This document shows positions 35,555-44,441 of a DNA stretch of 64,000 nt, piece by piece. Position numbers and translations under genes: made by a program. Source of the DNA: JAFGRU01 sp963665915 (GTDB lineage: Bacteria; Desulfobacterota; Desulfuromonadia; Desulfuromonadales; JAAYDE01); the NCBI GenBank assembly GCA_963665915.2, contig CAXXSG010000013.1, forward strand, positions 248,001-312,000. Reading direction: 5' to 3'. The stretch's first letter is position 1; the number at the start of each line of letters is the position of its first letter. The notes under the pieces were generated by a model. The model was not told the DNA's origin. It was given only the letters and a program-made list of their open reading frames with translations, and made no database searches.

Positions 35555-38128
35555 TTATTGTGCTGATTCTGTGGTTTCGAAACCGGAAGCGTTGCCAGGT
35601 CCACCTGTGGTATTCCGGAAAAACCGATCGATTTGCGGAAAAACATCCTCCACGTTACCGGTCACAACTCGCGGCTCCGGAAGGGATTGAAGAAAAATTT
35701 TTCCATATCCCTTGTTAACGATCCGGCTGTCCAGAATAAGTACCACACCCCGGTCGCTGCGATTGCGGATGAGGCGCCCGAACCCCTGTTTAAAACGAAT
35801 AACTGCCTGCGGAATCGTATAATCCCGAAAAGGGTCTCCCCCCGCTTTTTCAATCGCCTCTGTCCGTGCCTGAATGACCGGGTCGGTCGGAACCCGGAAA
35901 GGGAGCCGGGTGATGATAATCTGTTCCAACGAACGGCCGGGCACATCAACACCCTCCCAGAAAGAGTCCGTGGCAAAAAGCACACTGGTCGGGTCCTCGA
36001 CAAAAGCCTGAAGCAGGCGGTGCCGGCTGTCTTCTCCTTGACGAAGGCAGCGATAGCCTCGAGCGGAAAGCGCGGGAGAAATTTCAGCATGGACCTTTGT
36101 CAAAAGCGAATAGGCCGTGAAAAGAACGAAAGATCGCCCATCTGCCGCCAGAACCGCCCGTTCACAAATCTCACTCAAAGTATCCGTATAGCCTTCGGCT
36201 CTGGGTTCGGGAATATTCCGCGGCACAGCCACCAGAGCCTGATTCCGAAAGTCGAAAGGAGAGAAAAGTTGGAGTTCCGTCAACCGATCCGCCTCGACCA
36301 GGGAAAGACCGAGCCTCTCCTTGAGGAATCCGAAAGAACGCCCGACCGCCAGGGTCGCGCTGGTCAGAATCACGGTCTCATGACGATCAAAAAATGACTC
36401 CTTGAGAATCTCCGTCACCCCAAGAGGGGCCGTACAAAGGCGACAGACAAGGCCTCTGCCCCGCCCGATGCGGCCTTTTCCCACTTCAACCCAGGCACAG
36501 GTTTTTTCATCCCTGAGGAGAAACGAGGTCAGGTCCGCGGCCAATCGCTCTACCCTGTTGATCACAGCCGAAAGATCGACCCAGAAAGAGGTGAGGTTTT
36601 CATGGATGCCTTCCTCCAGATCCGCACACTCCATGAACAAAGCCTGGAGAGCTTTTCCGTAGCGTGAGGTTTCTTCACCCAGAAACCGGACTTTTTCCGA
36701 AATCGCCTCCCATTCAGACGCATCTCGAAAGTCATCGGTAATCCGTTGCCTATGTTCTTGGCCATCCGTGAGCGTACATCCCAAAAAATCTGCGGTCAGT
36801 GTGCCCACGTTTTCCAGATCAGCAATTGCCTTCGAAAGAAGTTCCTCCCGACCGTTCAACAACGATTGAATGCGTTCGTAAAGACGGCTGAATAACTCAT
36901 TTTTATCGGCAGGCACAACGTTGCCAAGTCGAACCTGCAAGCGGGGCAGAATTCCCCTGTCCCTTTTGCGCGGATGACGAAGCCGGTTCAGAACCCGGGC
37001 AAAACCGAATCGGGTGGCCTGCGTCGAAAAAAAACTGGTGGCTACATCTTCCAGATGATGGGCCTCATCGAGAATTAAACGTTTGAAAGGGGGAAGAATA
37101 GCGGAAGATGAATAATTACCTGTTTGCGTGCGGACCGCCAGGTCGGTCATGAGGAGGGCATGGTTGGCCACTAAAATATCAGCCTGAGCCGCCTCGCGCC
37201 GCGCTTTATGAAAAAAGCACCTTTTGAAATGGGGGCATTTGACCCGCAGACATTGATCGTACTCGCAACATACCTCTTCCCAGATTTGATCGCTGGGGAT
37301 AAACGGCAGTTCCCCAAGAGAACCGTCATTGGTTTCATCGGCCCACTCCCAGAGCACATCCAGTTCACTGCCTTTTTTGTCTTCAAACAGACCGGGCTCT
37401 CGCCGCGCCAGTTCAGCCCTGCGCAGACAGAGATACTGATTTCTTCCTTTGACCAGCACGGCTTTGACAGCGCTGTTAACGGCTCTTTTCAAAAAAGGAA
37501 TATCCTTGCGGATCAACTGTTCCTGAAGGTTGATGGTATTAGTCGACACCACCACCCGTTCCCGGTTGGCTTCGGCCCAGAGAATCGCGGGAACCAGATA
37601 GGCCAGACTTTTGCCCGTTCCGGTACCGGCCTCCACCAGCGCCAACCTGTTGCGATTAAAAGCGTCATTGACCAGAAAGGCCATTCGCAACTGCTCAGGG
37701 CGCTCCTCAAAGCCGGGAAGTACGGTCGAAACAGTCCCCTGGCTATCCAGAACGGCGGCAATTTTTTCCGGGGGAATCAGAGTTTGTGTGCGAGGAGAAA
37801 AAGCTTCCACGACTTTATACACATTTTCCACAGGGTTATCCACAATATAGAAGCCGACCCCAAGAGTGCCGAGATGCCCGGCAATTTCCAAGTCCGCAGT
37901 GGAAGGTTCCAGTTTTCCGGTAGGGTGGTTGTGGATAACCACATCGCCAAAATCACAGGTGGATAAGATCGCCGGTACTGCGTCACGTGATCCCCGCGCC
38001 AGAATTTCGACCTTTTGCACAAGCCGATCCCCGTCCGTATGCCCGAGAAAGAAAACTTCATTTCCTCCCGCGCTTACTATCGCCTTGCGGACAAAGCTGC
38101 ATGCTGATTCTGAAAAAGCTGCCTTCAC
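35555..38128 (-). CDS. JAB-domain and DinG/XPD-type helicase fusion
   Basis: An 857-residue protein. Residues about 1-110 form a JAB/MPN metalloprotease-like domain with the zinc motif H66-x-H68 followed by S76 and D79 (VVIHNHPTGKLEPSTADLE), as in RadC and archaeal JAMM proteins. From about 140 it is a superfamily 2 DinG/XPD helicase: Walker A EAGTGTGKS at 166-174, four-cysteine iron-sulfur cluster region (CCEYDQC...CPHFKRC), DEAH box LILDEAHHLED, and C-terminal motifs FATDSFWEGVDVPG and RFKQGFGRLIRN. DinG unwinds R-loops and G-quadruplexes. The JAB part could bind or cut DNA or protein, but no activity is shown for this combination. Divergent from the Nramp-like gene. Confidence 0.88.
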   Translation of the reverse strand: MKAAFSESACSFVRKAIVSAGGNEVFFLGHTDGDRLVQKVEILARGSRDAVPAILSTCDFGDVVIHNHPTGKLEPSTADLEIAGHLGTLGVGFYIVDNPVENVYKVVEAFSPRTQTLIPPEKIAAVLDSQGTVSTVLPGFEERPEQLRMAFLVNDAFNRNRLALVEAGTGTGKSLAYLVPAILWAEANRERVVVSTNTINLQEQLIRKDIPFLKRAVNSAVKAVLVKGRNQYLCLRRAELARREPGLFEDKKGSELDVLWEWADETNDGSLGELPFIPSDQIWEEVCCEYDQCLRVKCPHFKRCFFHKARREAAQADILVANHALLMTDLAVRTQTGNYSSSAILPPFKRLILDEAHHLEDVATSFFSTQATRFGFARVLNRLRHPRKRDRGILPRLQVRLGNVVPADKNELFSRLYERIQSLLNGREELLSKAIADLENVGTLTADFLGCTLTDGQEHRQRITDDFRDASEWEAISEKVRFLGEETSRYGKALQALFMECADLEEGIHENLTSFWVDLSAVINRVERLAADLTSFLLRDEKTCAWVEVGKGRIGRGRGLVCRLCTAPLGVTEILKESFFDRHETVILTSATLAVGRSFGFLKERLGLSLVEADRLTELQLFSPFDFRNQALVAVPRNIPEPRAEGYTDTLSEICERAVLAADGRSFVLFTAYSLLTKVHAEISPALSARGYRCLRQGEDSRHRLLQAFVEDPTSVLFATDSFWEGVDVPGRSLEQIIITRLPFRVPTDPVIQARTEAIEKAGGDPFRDYTIPQAVIRFKQGFGRLIRNRSDRGVVLILDSRIVNKGYGKIFLQSLPEPRVVTGNVEDVFPQIDRFFRNTTGGPGNASGFETTESAQ

Positions 38129-38303
38129 GAGCCAAACTCCCGAAAAAATTGGTATTATAAAGAAGCGTGCCCTTAAGTTAAAGGCAAATCGACCTTGGAT
38201 TAACCGCGATTTTTTGCCAGAATAAGAAAAGCCTGGTGGCTAAATACCGGCCAGCCCGGGCCGGATTTAATTCCTGGAAACAACGGAAGAGAAAAAGACA
38301 TCC

Positions 38304-39800
38304 ATGAATGACCAAGAAAAAAAGGAAGGGAATACACCCGATCCTTTCGACGAATTGAACAAACTCCCTCTTCCGAAGATGTCGCTGGGGGGAATGATCA
38401 AAAATTTCGGTCCCGGGATCATCCTGATGATGACCGGGATCGGCACCAGTCATATCATCAGCGCTCCAACCGCCGGAGGCAGGTTTGGCTATGATCTCTT
38501 GTGGGTACTGCCGGTGGCCTACATTTTCAAATATTACGGTTTTGAAATGGCCTTCCGTTTCTCTGCCGCCACCGGGAAAAGCATCATGGAAGCCTATTCT
38601 ACTGCCTGGAAAAAGTGGCCCCTCTGGTACATTCTTGTGACCACCCTGCTGCAGTGCGCCATTGGCCAGGCAGGCCGTCTTATTGCGGCAGCCGCTGTCG
38701 CCTACTACATATTTTCCGTCTATTTCGGTCTTCCGCTTTCCATGCCGGTTTACGCTCAGATACTGGCTCTCATCTCGGTGTGGATTATCCTGAAAGGAAG
38801 CTATCGGGCCGTTGAAATCACTTGCAAGATTTGCGCAACGGTGCTTCTTGTTACCATTTTCATGGTTTATTGGGTTGAACCCGCTCCGGTCGAAGCCTTT
38901 GCCAACTTTTTTCTGATCAACAGACCGGAAGGCTCCTGGATAATCATCGGTGCTTTTCTGGGACTTCTTCCCACCGGCATGGACGTTTCTCTGCAAGCCT
39001 CCGAATGGGCCAGAGCGAAAAAAACCGGGATCGGTAAAATTCGCCCACTCCTAGAAAAACATGGTCTGGCACCAGAATTTGATCCTTTTTCATCACCAAA
39101 AAAGGATCTTGCTGTGGATTTGACCCGCTTGCCCCCCCACGCCCAGGAATACTGCCGACGCTGGTGGAAAACCAGTCTATATGACTACCGGACTGGCCAG
39201 GTTATCTCTTTTGTGATGGCCTGTATGTTTCTTTTCATGGCGGCTATCTGGATATATCCGGGAGGAGAGACCGACAGCAGCACTTACCAGGGGGTTGCTA
39301 AAATCTTTTCCGTCGGCCCCTGGATGATGATCATACTTCTCCTCGGCATGTTTGCAGCCGCATTCTCCACCGCATTCAACTATTTTGACGGCTGGCCCCG
39401 TGTTGTCGGAGCTTGTTGCCGAAATATTTTTCCTCGCACTGCAGCATTAAAAGGAGTCTTGCTGGAAGACTTGACCCCAGAAAAACGAAAACGCTTGTAT
39501 TCTGAGTACAATATTTATCGGATAACCATGTTTTTCTCCCTGGTGACATCGGTCATCATTATTTTCGGTGTCCCAAAGCCAACCGGCATCGTGCTGCTGG
39601 CATCAGCTCTTGCGCTCCTTATTGCACCGGTAATCTACTTTTTGAACCTTTACTACTGTTTCACAATTATCCCCAAAACCAGCAAGGAATTTTTCCCCTC
39701 ACTTTTTGCAACTTGGTTCGGCTGGGGAAGTTGTGTTATTTTTACCGGGATGACTATTTTTCTGCTCCTGACCCGTTTTTTTAAAGGTTTTTTCGTTTAA
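38304..39800 (+). CDS. Nramp-related divalent metal transporter
   Basis: A 498-residue membrane protein with about 11 helices, matching the Nramp (NRAMP/MntH) superfamily. The first helix region reads FGPGIILMMTGIGTSHIISAP, so the metal-binding DPGN motif of true Mn2+/Fe2+ Nramps is replaced (GIGTSHI at that place). The second key helix region, with LGMFAAAFSTAFNYFDGWPR, also departs from the MPH-type motif. This points to one of the divergent bacterial subgroups; substrate unknown. A strong hairpin (38247-38264) lies in the leader. ATG with GAAGAG upstream. Confidence 0.82.
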   Translation: MNDQEKKEGNTPDPFDELNKLPLPKMSLGGMIKNFGPGIILMMTGIGTSHIISAPTAGGRFGYDLLWVLPVAYIFKYYGFEMAFRFSAATGKSIMEAYSTAWKKWPLWYILVTTLLQCAIGQAGRLIAAAAVAYYIFSVYFGLPLSMPVYAQILALISVWIILKGSYRAVEITCKICATVLLVTIFMVYWVEPAPVEAFANFFLINRPEGSWIIIGAFLGLLPTGMDVSLQASEWARAKKTGIGKIRPLLEKHGLAPEFDPFSSPKKDLAVDLTRLPPHAQEYCRRWWKTSLYDYRTGQVISFVMACMFLFMAAIWIYPGGETDSSTYQGVAKIFSVGPWMMIILLLGMFAAAFSTAFNYFDGWPRVVGACCRNIFPRTAALKGVLLEDLTPEKRKRLYSEYNIYRITMFFSLVTSVIIIFGVPKPTGIVLLASALALLIAPVIYFLNLYYCFTIIPKTSKEFFPSLFATWFGWGSCVIFTGMTIFLLLTRFFKGFFV

Positions 39801-39869
39801 GTGTCACCATTTAGACAGCCTTTCAAAAGATCTGCACATTGAATTTTTCCATCCCTGATTGATGCTAAT

Positions 39870-40811
39870 ATGCCCCATCCGGCTTTGAAAATCAGACGAC
39901 TCAGCAAAATTTTTGGAAAAAGCACAGCCGTCGACAACCTGACCCTGGATATTTCCCAGGGAGAGATATTTGGCCTCCTGGGCCCGAACGGTGCCGGGAA
40001 AAGCACCACAATCAATATGATTACCGGCGCCACCCGCATCGGCTCCGGCAACATTGAAGTGTATGGTCACTCAATCCAGAAAGACTATCTCCTGACCCGA
40101 CGCCTGATCGGGGTTATGCATCAGGAAATCGTCATTGACACTTTTTTTACGATAAGTCGCGCTCTTAAGATTCATTCAGGCTACTACGGCGTTCCAGATG
40201 ATCCAAAATGGAGGGAAACCCTTCTCGAAAGACTTGGCCTCGTTCCCCACCTGGAAAAACCGATGCATAAGCTTTCCGGGGGACTCAAAAGACGTCTTAT
40301 GATCGCCAAAGCTCTGATTCACAAACCCCGCCTTCTTATCCTAGATGAACCCACAGCTGGTGTGGATATAGAATTGCGCCATTCATTATGGGAATTTGTT
40401 CACGAAATTAATCAAAACGGCACGACCGTTCTTCTGACCACCCATTACCTGGAAGAAGCGGAGCAGATGTGCGGCCGCATAGCCATCATGGACAATGGCT
40501 CTCTGGTCGCGTTGGAGAGCAAGGAAAAACTTTTGGATCGGCTCGAAGGACGCAAGTTGATACTGACCCTGGAAAACATCCCGGAATCTTTTTCCAAAGA
40601 TGCTTTCAGCTTAGAAACTCCTGTGGATATTCAGGAAAACAGAATGTCACTTTGCCTGAAGGAGGGCCAGACGCCTGGTGATATACTTCAGGTTCTGCAG
40701 CGGATGGATCTCAGGGTGGTAGATATCGAAATCAAGAAACCGGCACTGGAGGACGTTTTTCTCGCGCTGACGGGAAACAAACCCCTGACCCGAAACAAAA
40801 ATGGCCTATGA
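39870..40811 (+). CDS. ABC-2 exporter ATP-binding protein (YadG-like)
   Basis: A 313-residue ATPase with Walker A LLGPNGAGKST, Q-loop in GVMHQEIVID, signature LSGGLKRR, Walker B LLILDEPTAGVD and switch histidine in TTHYLEEAEQM. The C-terminal ~80 residues form the extra domain found in ABC-2 exporters. It overlaps the permease gene by four bases (ATGA), forming a two-gene transporter like E. coli YadGH. Substrate unknown; relatives export drugs or polysaccharides. Confidence 0.9.
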   Translation: MPHPALKIRRLSKIFGKSTAVDNLTLDISQGEIFGLLGPNGAGKSTTINMITGATRIGSGNIEVYGHSIQKDYLLTRRLIGVMHQEIVIDTFFTISRALKIHSGYYGVPDDPKWRETLLERLGLVPHLEKPMHKLSGGLKRRLMIAKALIHKPRLLILDEPTAGVDIELRHSLWEFVHEINQNGTTVLLTTHYLEEAEQMCGRIAIMDNGSLVALESKEKLLDRLEGRKLILTLENIPESFSKDAFSLETPVDIQENRMSLCLKEGQTPGDILQVLQRMDLRVVDIEIKKPALEDVFLALTGNKPLTRNKNGL

Positions 40812-41599
40812 AAGACAATCCTTCACAGCCTCCGTATAATTCATGGCTTCCCTTTGCCACTTTGCTTAAAAGGGAAATCCTTCGCTTTTTAAAGGTTTCC
40901 TTTCAAACGCTTCTGACCCCTGTAATCACAGCTTCCCTTTACCTGTTCGTATTCGGGGCAACCCTGGGAGAGCGAATATCGGTTCTGGAAGGATACAGCT
41001 ACGCTCAGTTCGTGATCCCGGGGTTGATCCTGATGGGAATCATCAACAACTCATTCGCCAACGTTTCCTCATCTCTCTTCATGTCCCGCTACCTTGGAAA
41101 CATCGTTGACCTTCTGGTTGCACCGATTACTCCGCCCCAACTGATTTTGGCCTATACCCTTGCCGCCATGATCCGCGGTCTCCTGGTCGGCGCGGTCATC
41201 ACCCTGATTTCGCTCGGCTTTGCTCCTCTGCCTTGGATGCATCCCGCACTCTGTCTCCTCATGGTGCTTCTGGCAAGCTTTCTGTTTGCCCAGTTCGGTA
41301 TCATTGCCGCCATATACTCGAACACTTTCGACTCGTTGAGCATGTTCAATAACTTCATTATCCTCCCTCTCATCTATTTCGGCGGCGTTTTTTATCCCAT
41401 ATCAATACTCCCCTCCTTCTGGGAAAGCATATCCCGCTTCAATCCTCTCTTTTATCTCATTGACGGCTTTCGTCATGCCATTCTAGGCGTGGGGGATGCC
41501 CCTATCCTGTTTTCTTTCGGGTTTTCCCTGGCTCTGGCCATCGGACTTTTTGCCTGGGCCTCGCTCCTGATTGCTCAAGGCCATCGCCTGAGGCCCTGA
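40808..41599 (+). CDS. ABC-2 type permease (YadH-like)
   Basis: A 263-residue permease with six hydrophobic helices of the ABC-2 membrane family. Family traits are FGATLGERISVLEGYSYAQF, IPGLILMGIINNSFANVSSSL, and the late PLIYFGGVFYPISILPSFW and RFNPLFYLIDGFRHAILG. The start overlaps the ATPase stop (ATGA), so expression is coupled. Together the pair makes a full exporter when dimerised. Confidence 0.9.
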   Translation: MKDNPSQPPYNSWLPFATLLKREILRFLKVSFQTLLTPVITASLYLFVFGATLGERISVLEGYSYAQFVIPGLILMGIINNSFANVSSSLFMSRYLGNIVDLLVAPITPPQLILAYTLAAMIRGLLVGAVITLISLGFAPLPWMHPALCLLMVLLASFLFAQFGIIAAIYSNTFDSLSMFNNFIILPLIYFGGVFYPISILPSFWESISRFNPLFYLIDGFRHAILGVGDAPILFSFGFSLALAIGLFAWASLLIAQGHRLRP

Positions 41600-41694
41600 T
41601 CAAACAACCAACAGGAGTGGGAAAACCTCTTGTGTCTCTTGCTTTTTAGCTATTGTAAGGCTACTATTTTCCTACCTTTATTTTGGGAAAAAGC

Positions 41695-42687
41695 ATGAAT
41701 TCGACTCATCATCTTCGTTACTCCATTCTCTTTTTGATCTGTATTGTTCTCACGGGAACCGTCGGCTATTCTTTCATTGAAAGCTGGGGCCCGTTCGAAG
41801 CCCTCTACATGACTATCATTACCATCACAACGGTTGGATTCCGCGAAGTCCACGATCTCTCCACGCCCGGCAAAGCCTTTACCATCATTTTGATCGTCTC
41901 CAGCCTCGGTGTAATTGCCTATGCCGGTGGCAGTTTCGTGGAATTTGTGGTGGAAGGGCAGGTCGGTAAAATTTTCGGGAGAAAAAAATTGGCGAAAGAA
42001 ATCAGTCAGCTTGAAAGTCACTACATTATCTGTGGCTATGGGAGGATCGGCAGTTTTATCTGCGCGGAGCTCAAGGATCGGCCCGTCCCCTTCGTCGTGG
42101 TCGAAAACGACAGGGGTTTGTGTATAAAAATGGCCGAAGAAGGAATTCTCTTCGTTGAGGGGGACGCAACCGATGACGACGCCTTGGTCAAGGCCGGCAT
42201 TAACCGCGCCAAAGGGCTCGTCACAGTGGTCACATCGGATACCGACAACGTCTATATTACCCTCACTGCCCGGGGTCTCAATCCAGAACTTTTCATCCTC
42301 GCCAGGGCAGCCGAGCCGGCTTCCGAAAAAAAGCTGAAAAGGGCAGGAGCCACCAAAGTGATCTCGCCCTACACGATCGGCGCCCACCGCATGGCACAGG
42401 CGATTCTCAGACCCTCGGTCGTCGATTTTCTCGAGATTGCTACCGCCGGAAAACGCTTTGAACTGCAAATGGAGGAAATCAAAATTTCTCCCGGCTCATC
42501 CCTGGTCGATAAAAACCTGATCACCTCGGGAATCCGCCGAGATTGGGGAATTATCATTGTGGGAATCAAAAAGAACAGCGGCCAGATGCATTTCAACCCT
42601 GTCCCTGAAACCATCCTGGAAAATGGTGACACCCTGATTACGCTGGGCGAAAAGGAAGCTATCGCCAAACTGGAGAAAATTGCCTGA
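41695..42687 (+). CDS. Potassium channel with RCK (TrkA) domains
   Basis: A 330-residue MthK-like protein. Two transmembrane helices (about 8-28 and 60-84) flank the pore with the filter ITTVGFREVH. A TrkA-N/RCK NAD-binding domain follows (YIICGYGRIGSFICAEL), then a TrkA-C domain (about 245-330). The filter deviates from TVGYGD in its last residues (FRE for YGD), a variant found in several bacterial RCK channels. ATG 41695 has GGGA upstream; a TTG 12 bases earlier is rejected. The gene is convergent with dinB, 26 bases apart, without a clear terminator. Confidence 0.88.
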   Translation: MNSTHHLRYSILFLICIVLTGTVGYSFIESWGPFEALYMTIITITTVGFREVHDLSTPGKAFTIILIVSSLGVIAYAGGSFVEFVVEGQVGKIFGRKKLAKEISQLESHYIICGYGRIGSFICAELKDRPVPFVVVENDRGLCIKMAEEGILFVEGDATDDDALVKAGINRAKGLVTVVTSDTDNVYITLTARGLNPELFILARAAEPASEKKLKRAGATKVISPYTIGAHRMAQAILRPSVVDFLEIATAGKRFELQMEEIKISPGSSLVDKNLITSGIRRDWGIIIVGIKKNSGQMHFNPVPETILENGDTLITLGEKEAIAKLEKIA

Positions 42688-42713
42688 CCTCCGAATTTCA
42701 ACCTTTAAGGACC

Positions 42714-43901
42714 CTATGTCTCGCCCTCCGGCCCCAGCAAGGACCCAGGGAGAATGCTTTCTTCCCCATACTTTCCCCGTATCCTGTCGAGACTCTCATC
42801 AAGGCGGTGCTGGCGATTGCTTTTTTCATCTTCAAACAGGAAAAGCTGGTTCTCTTCACCACCCCCAAAACAACTCACGGTCACACCCAGGAGCCTGATG
42901 GCCTTCCCCCGATTGTCCAAACTTCTGAAAAGCTCTCTGGCTGCCTGATATATCTCCGGACCGTGGCAAGTTGCCTCAGAAAGGGTCAGGCGCCGGGTCA
43001 TTGACCGAAAATCAGAATATTTCACTTTCAGAGTCACTATCCTCCCCTTCAGGCTTTTATCCCGCAGACGTGAACTGACCTGGTCAGCCATTTTCAAAAG
43101 TTCCCTCTCGATCCCGCCCAAATCCCGCTTGTCAGCTGCAAAGGTCTGCTCCCGACCTACCGATTTGGCCTCGCCAGGGAGCTCCACTCTTCGCTCATCC
43201 CTCCCTCGTGCCATATCATAAAGACGATGTCCGGCTTTTTCGCCAAAAAGGCGAACCAGCGTTTCCATCTCAATCCCGCGAAGCTCCCTTACCGTCTCCA
43301 CCCCCAACACTTCCAGTTTATCCTGAGTTTTCCGCCCCACTCCCCATATACGAGAAACAGGCATGGGCATGAGAAAATCATCCACCATGTCCTGGGTAAG
43401 AAAATACACTCCATCCGGCTTACCATAATCAGAAGCCATCTTGGCCAGAAGCTTGTTCGGTGCAATCCCGGCACTCAAGGTCAGCCCGGTTTTTTCCCTG
43501 ACATCCTTTTTAATTTTTCGGGCGATAGTTAAAGCGTCCCCAAACAGGGCAATACTTGCGGAAACATCTAAAAAGGCCTCATCAATAGATAAAGGTTCGA
43601 CGAGACTCGTGTACTTAAAATAAACACCGAAAACCTGGTGGGACAGTTCTCGGTATCGGGCCATGCGAACCGGCAGAACCAAGGCCTCGGGACAGAGTTC
43701 CAAAGCCTTGCAAACAGGCATCCCTGACCGGACCCCGAAAGGCCGGGTTGCATAAGAACAGGCACAGACAACACCCCGTTCGCTGTTCCCACCGACTATT
43801 ATTTTGGCCCCATTCAGCTCGGGATTGTCAAGCTCTTCAACGGAGGAATAAAAGGCATCCAAATCGAGATGGATAATACTCGGACCATTCATGAAGGTCA
43901 T
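42714..43901 (-). CDS. dinB: DNA polymerase IV (DinB)
   Basis: A 395-residue Y-family translesion polymerase. Palm motifs HLDLDAFYSSVE and SIDEAFLDVSAS carry the metal-binding acids. Finger residues are in YATRPFGVRSGMP, the thumb in SAGIAPNKLLAKMASDYGKP, and the little-finger domain spans about 240-350. The C-terminal tail includes NQLFLFEDE, a beta-clamp-binding-like sequence. Its ATG has GGGAAA upstream; another ATG three codons on is possible. The gene follows the atp operon on the same strand but is cut off from it by a strong terminator. Confidence 0.93.
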   Translation of the reverse strand: MTFMNGPSIIHLDLDAFYSSVEELDNPELNGAKIIVGGNSERGVVCACSYATRPFGVRSGMPVCKALELCPEALVLPVRMARYRELSHQVFGVYFKYTSLVEPLSIDEAFLDVSASIALFGDALTIARKIKKDVREKTGLTLSAGIAPNKLLAKMASDYGKPDGVYFLTQDMVDDFLMPMPVSRIWGVGRKTQDKLEVLGVETVRELRGIEMETLVRLFGEKAGHRLYDMARGRDERRVELPGEAKSVGREQTFAADKRDLGGIERELLKMADQVSSRLRDKSLKGRIVTLKVKYSDFRSMTRRLTLSEATCHGPEIYQAARELFRSLDNRGKAIRLLGVTVSCFGGGEENQLFLFEDEKSNRQHRLDESLDRIRGKYGEESILPGSLLGPEGET

Positions 43902-43924
43902 GCTTTCCCGTTGCCAAAATAAAA

Positions 43925-43948
43925 GAGGCGGTCTTGAAAGACCGCCTC
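43925..43948 (-). terminator. Rho-independent terminator of the atp operon
   Basis: A perfect ten-base-pair stem GAGGCGGTCT/AGACCGCCTC with a four-base loop, followed on the minus strand by TTTTATTTT. It lies 26 bases after the atpC stop and 24 bases before the dinB start, so it should end atp transcription. Confidence 0.92.
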
Positions 43949-43973
43949 GTGTTTTCTTGATGAAGAGATGAAA

Positions 43974-44390
43974 TTAATGTCCCGACCTGCGGCTTGCCAC
44001 CTGAATCCTGTTAAGGGCACGCTGAAGGGCTCCCTCCATAAGCCGATAGTCCTTGTCTTCCTGGGAAATCTTTTCCAAACCTTTCTCGGCCTTGCCCATG
44101 GCTGCCTTAGCACGCTCAAGGTCGATCATATCCTGCGGTTCTGCGGTCTCGACCATAACACTGATGCGGTCCTCGATAACCTCGAAGTATCCCCAGTTGA
44201 CAGCCACATAGGTCCGTTTTCCGTCCTTGAGGAAAGAAAACTCACCGATTTTCAGGACGGCCAGCATCGCGGTATGACCCGGCAACACACCGAATTCCCC
44301 AATGATTCCCGGAGCGGTAATTTCATCCACTTCTTGAGAAATGACCTCTCCGTATGGGGTTACCATTTCAAGTTTAAGCTTTTCAGCCAT
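43974..44390 (-). CDS. atpC: F1 ATP synthase epsilon subunit
   Basis: A 138-residue epsilon subunit, which links the central stalk to the catalytic ring and can inhibit ATP hydrolysis. The beta-sandwich begins LKLEMVTPYGEVISQEVDEI with the conserved GEFGVLPGHTAML, then two C-terminal helices (ERAKAAMGKAEKGLEKI). It is the last gene of the leftward F1 operon, 51 bases after atpD, followed by the terminator. Confidence 0.94.
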   Translation of the reverse strand: MAEKLKLEMVTPYGEVISQEVDEITAPGIIGEFGVLPGHTAMLAVLKIGEFSFLKDGKRTYVAVNWGYFEVIEDRISVMVETAEPQDMIDLERAKAAMGKAEKGLEKISQEDKDYRLMEGALQRALNRIQVASRRSGH

Positions 44391-44441
44391 TGCTTCTATC
44401 CTTTGGAAGTTTCCGTTCTTCAGATCTTATCAGGCTGCGAT

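Noticed and set aside
38129..38303. Manganese or magnesium riboswitch upstream of the Nramp-like gene
   Set aside because: Only one GC-rich hairpin is seen; the paired-junction pattern of the yybP-ykoY or M-box class is not present.
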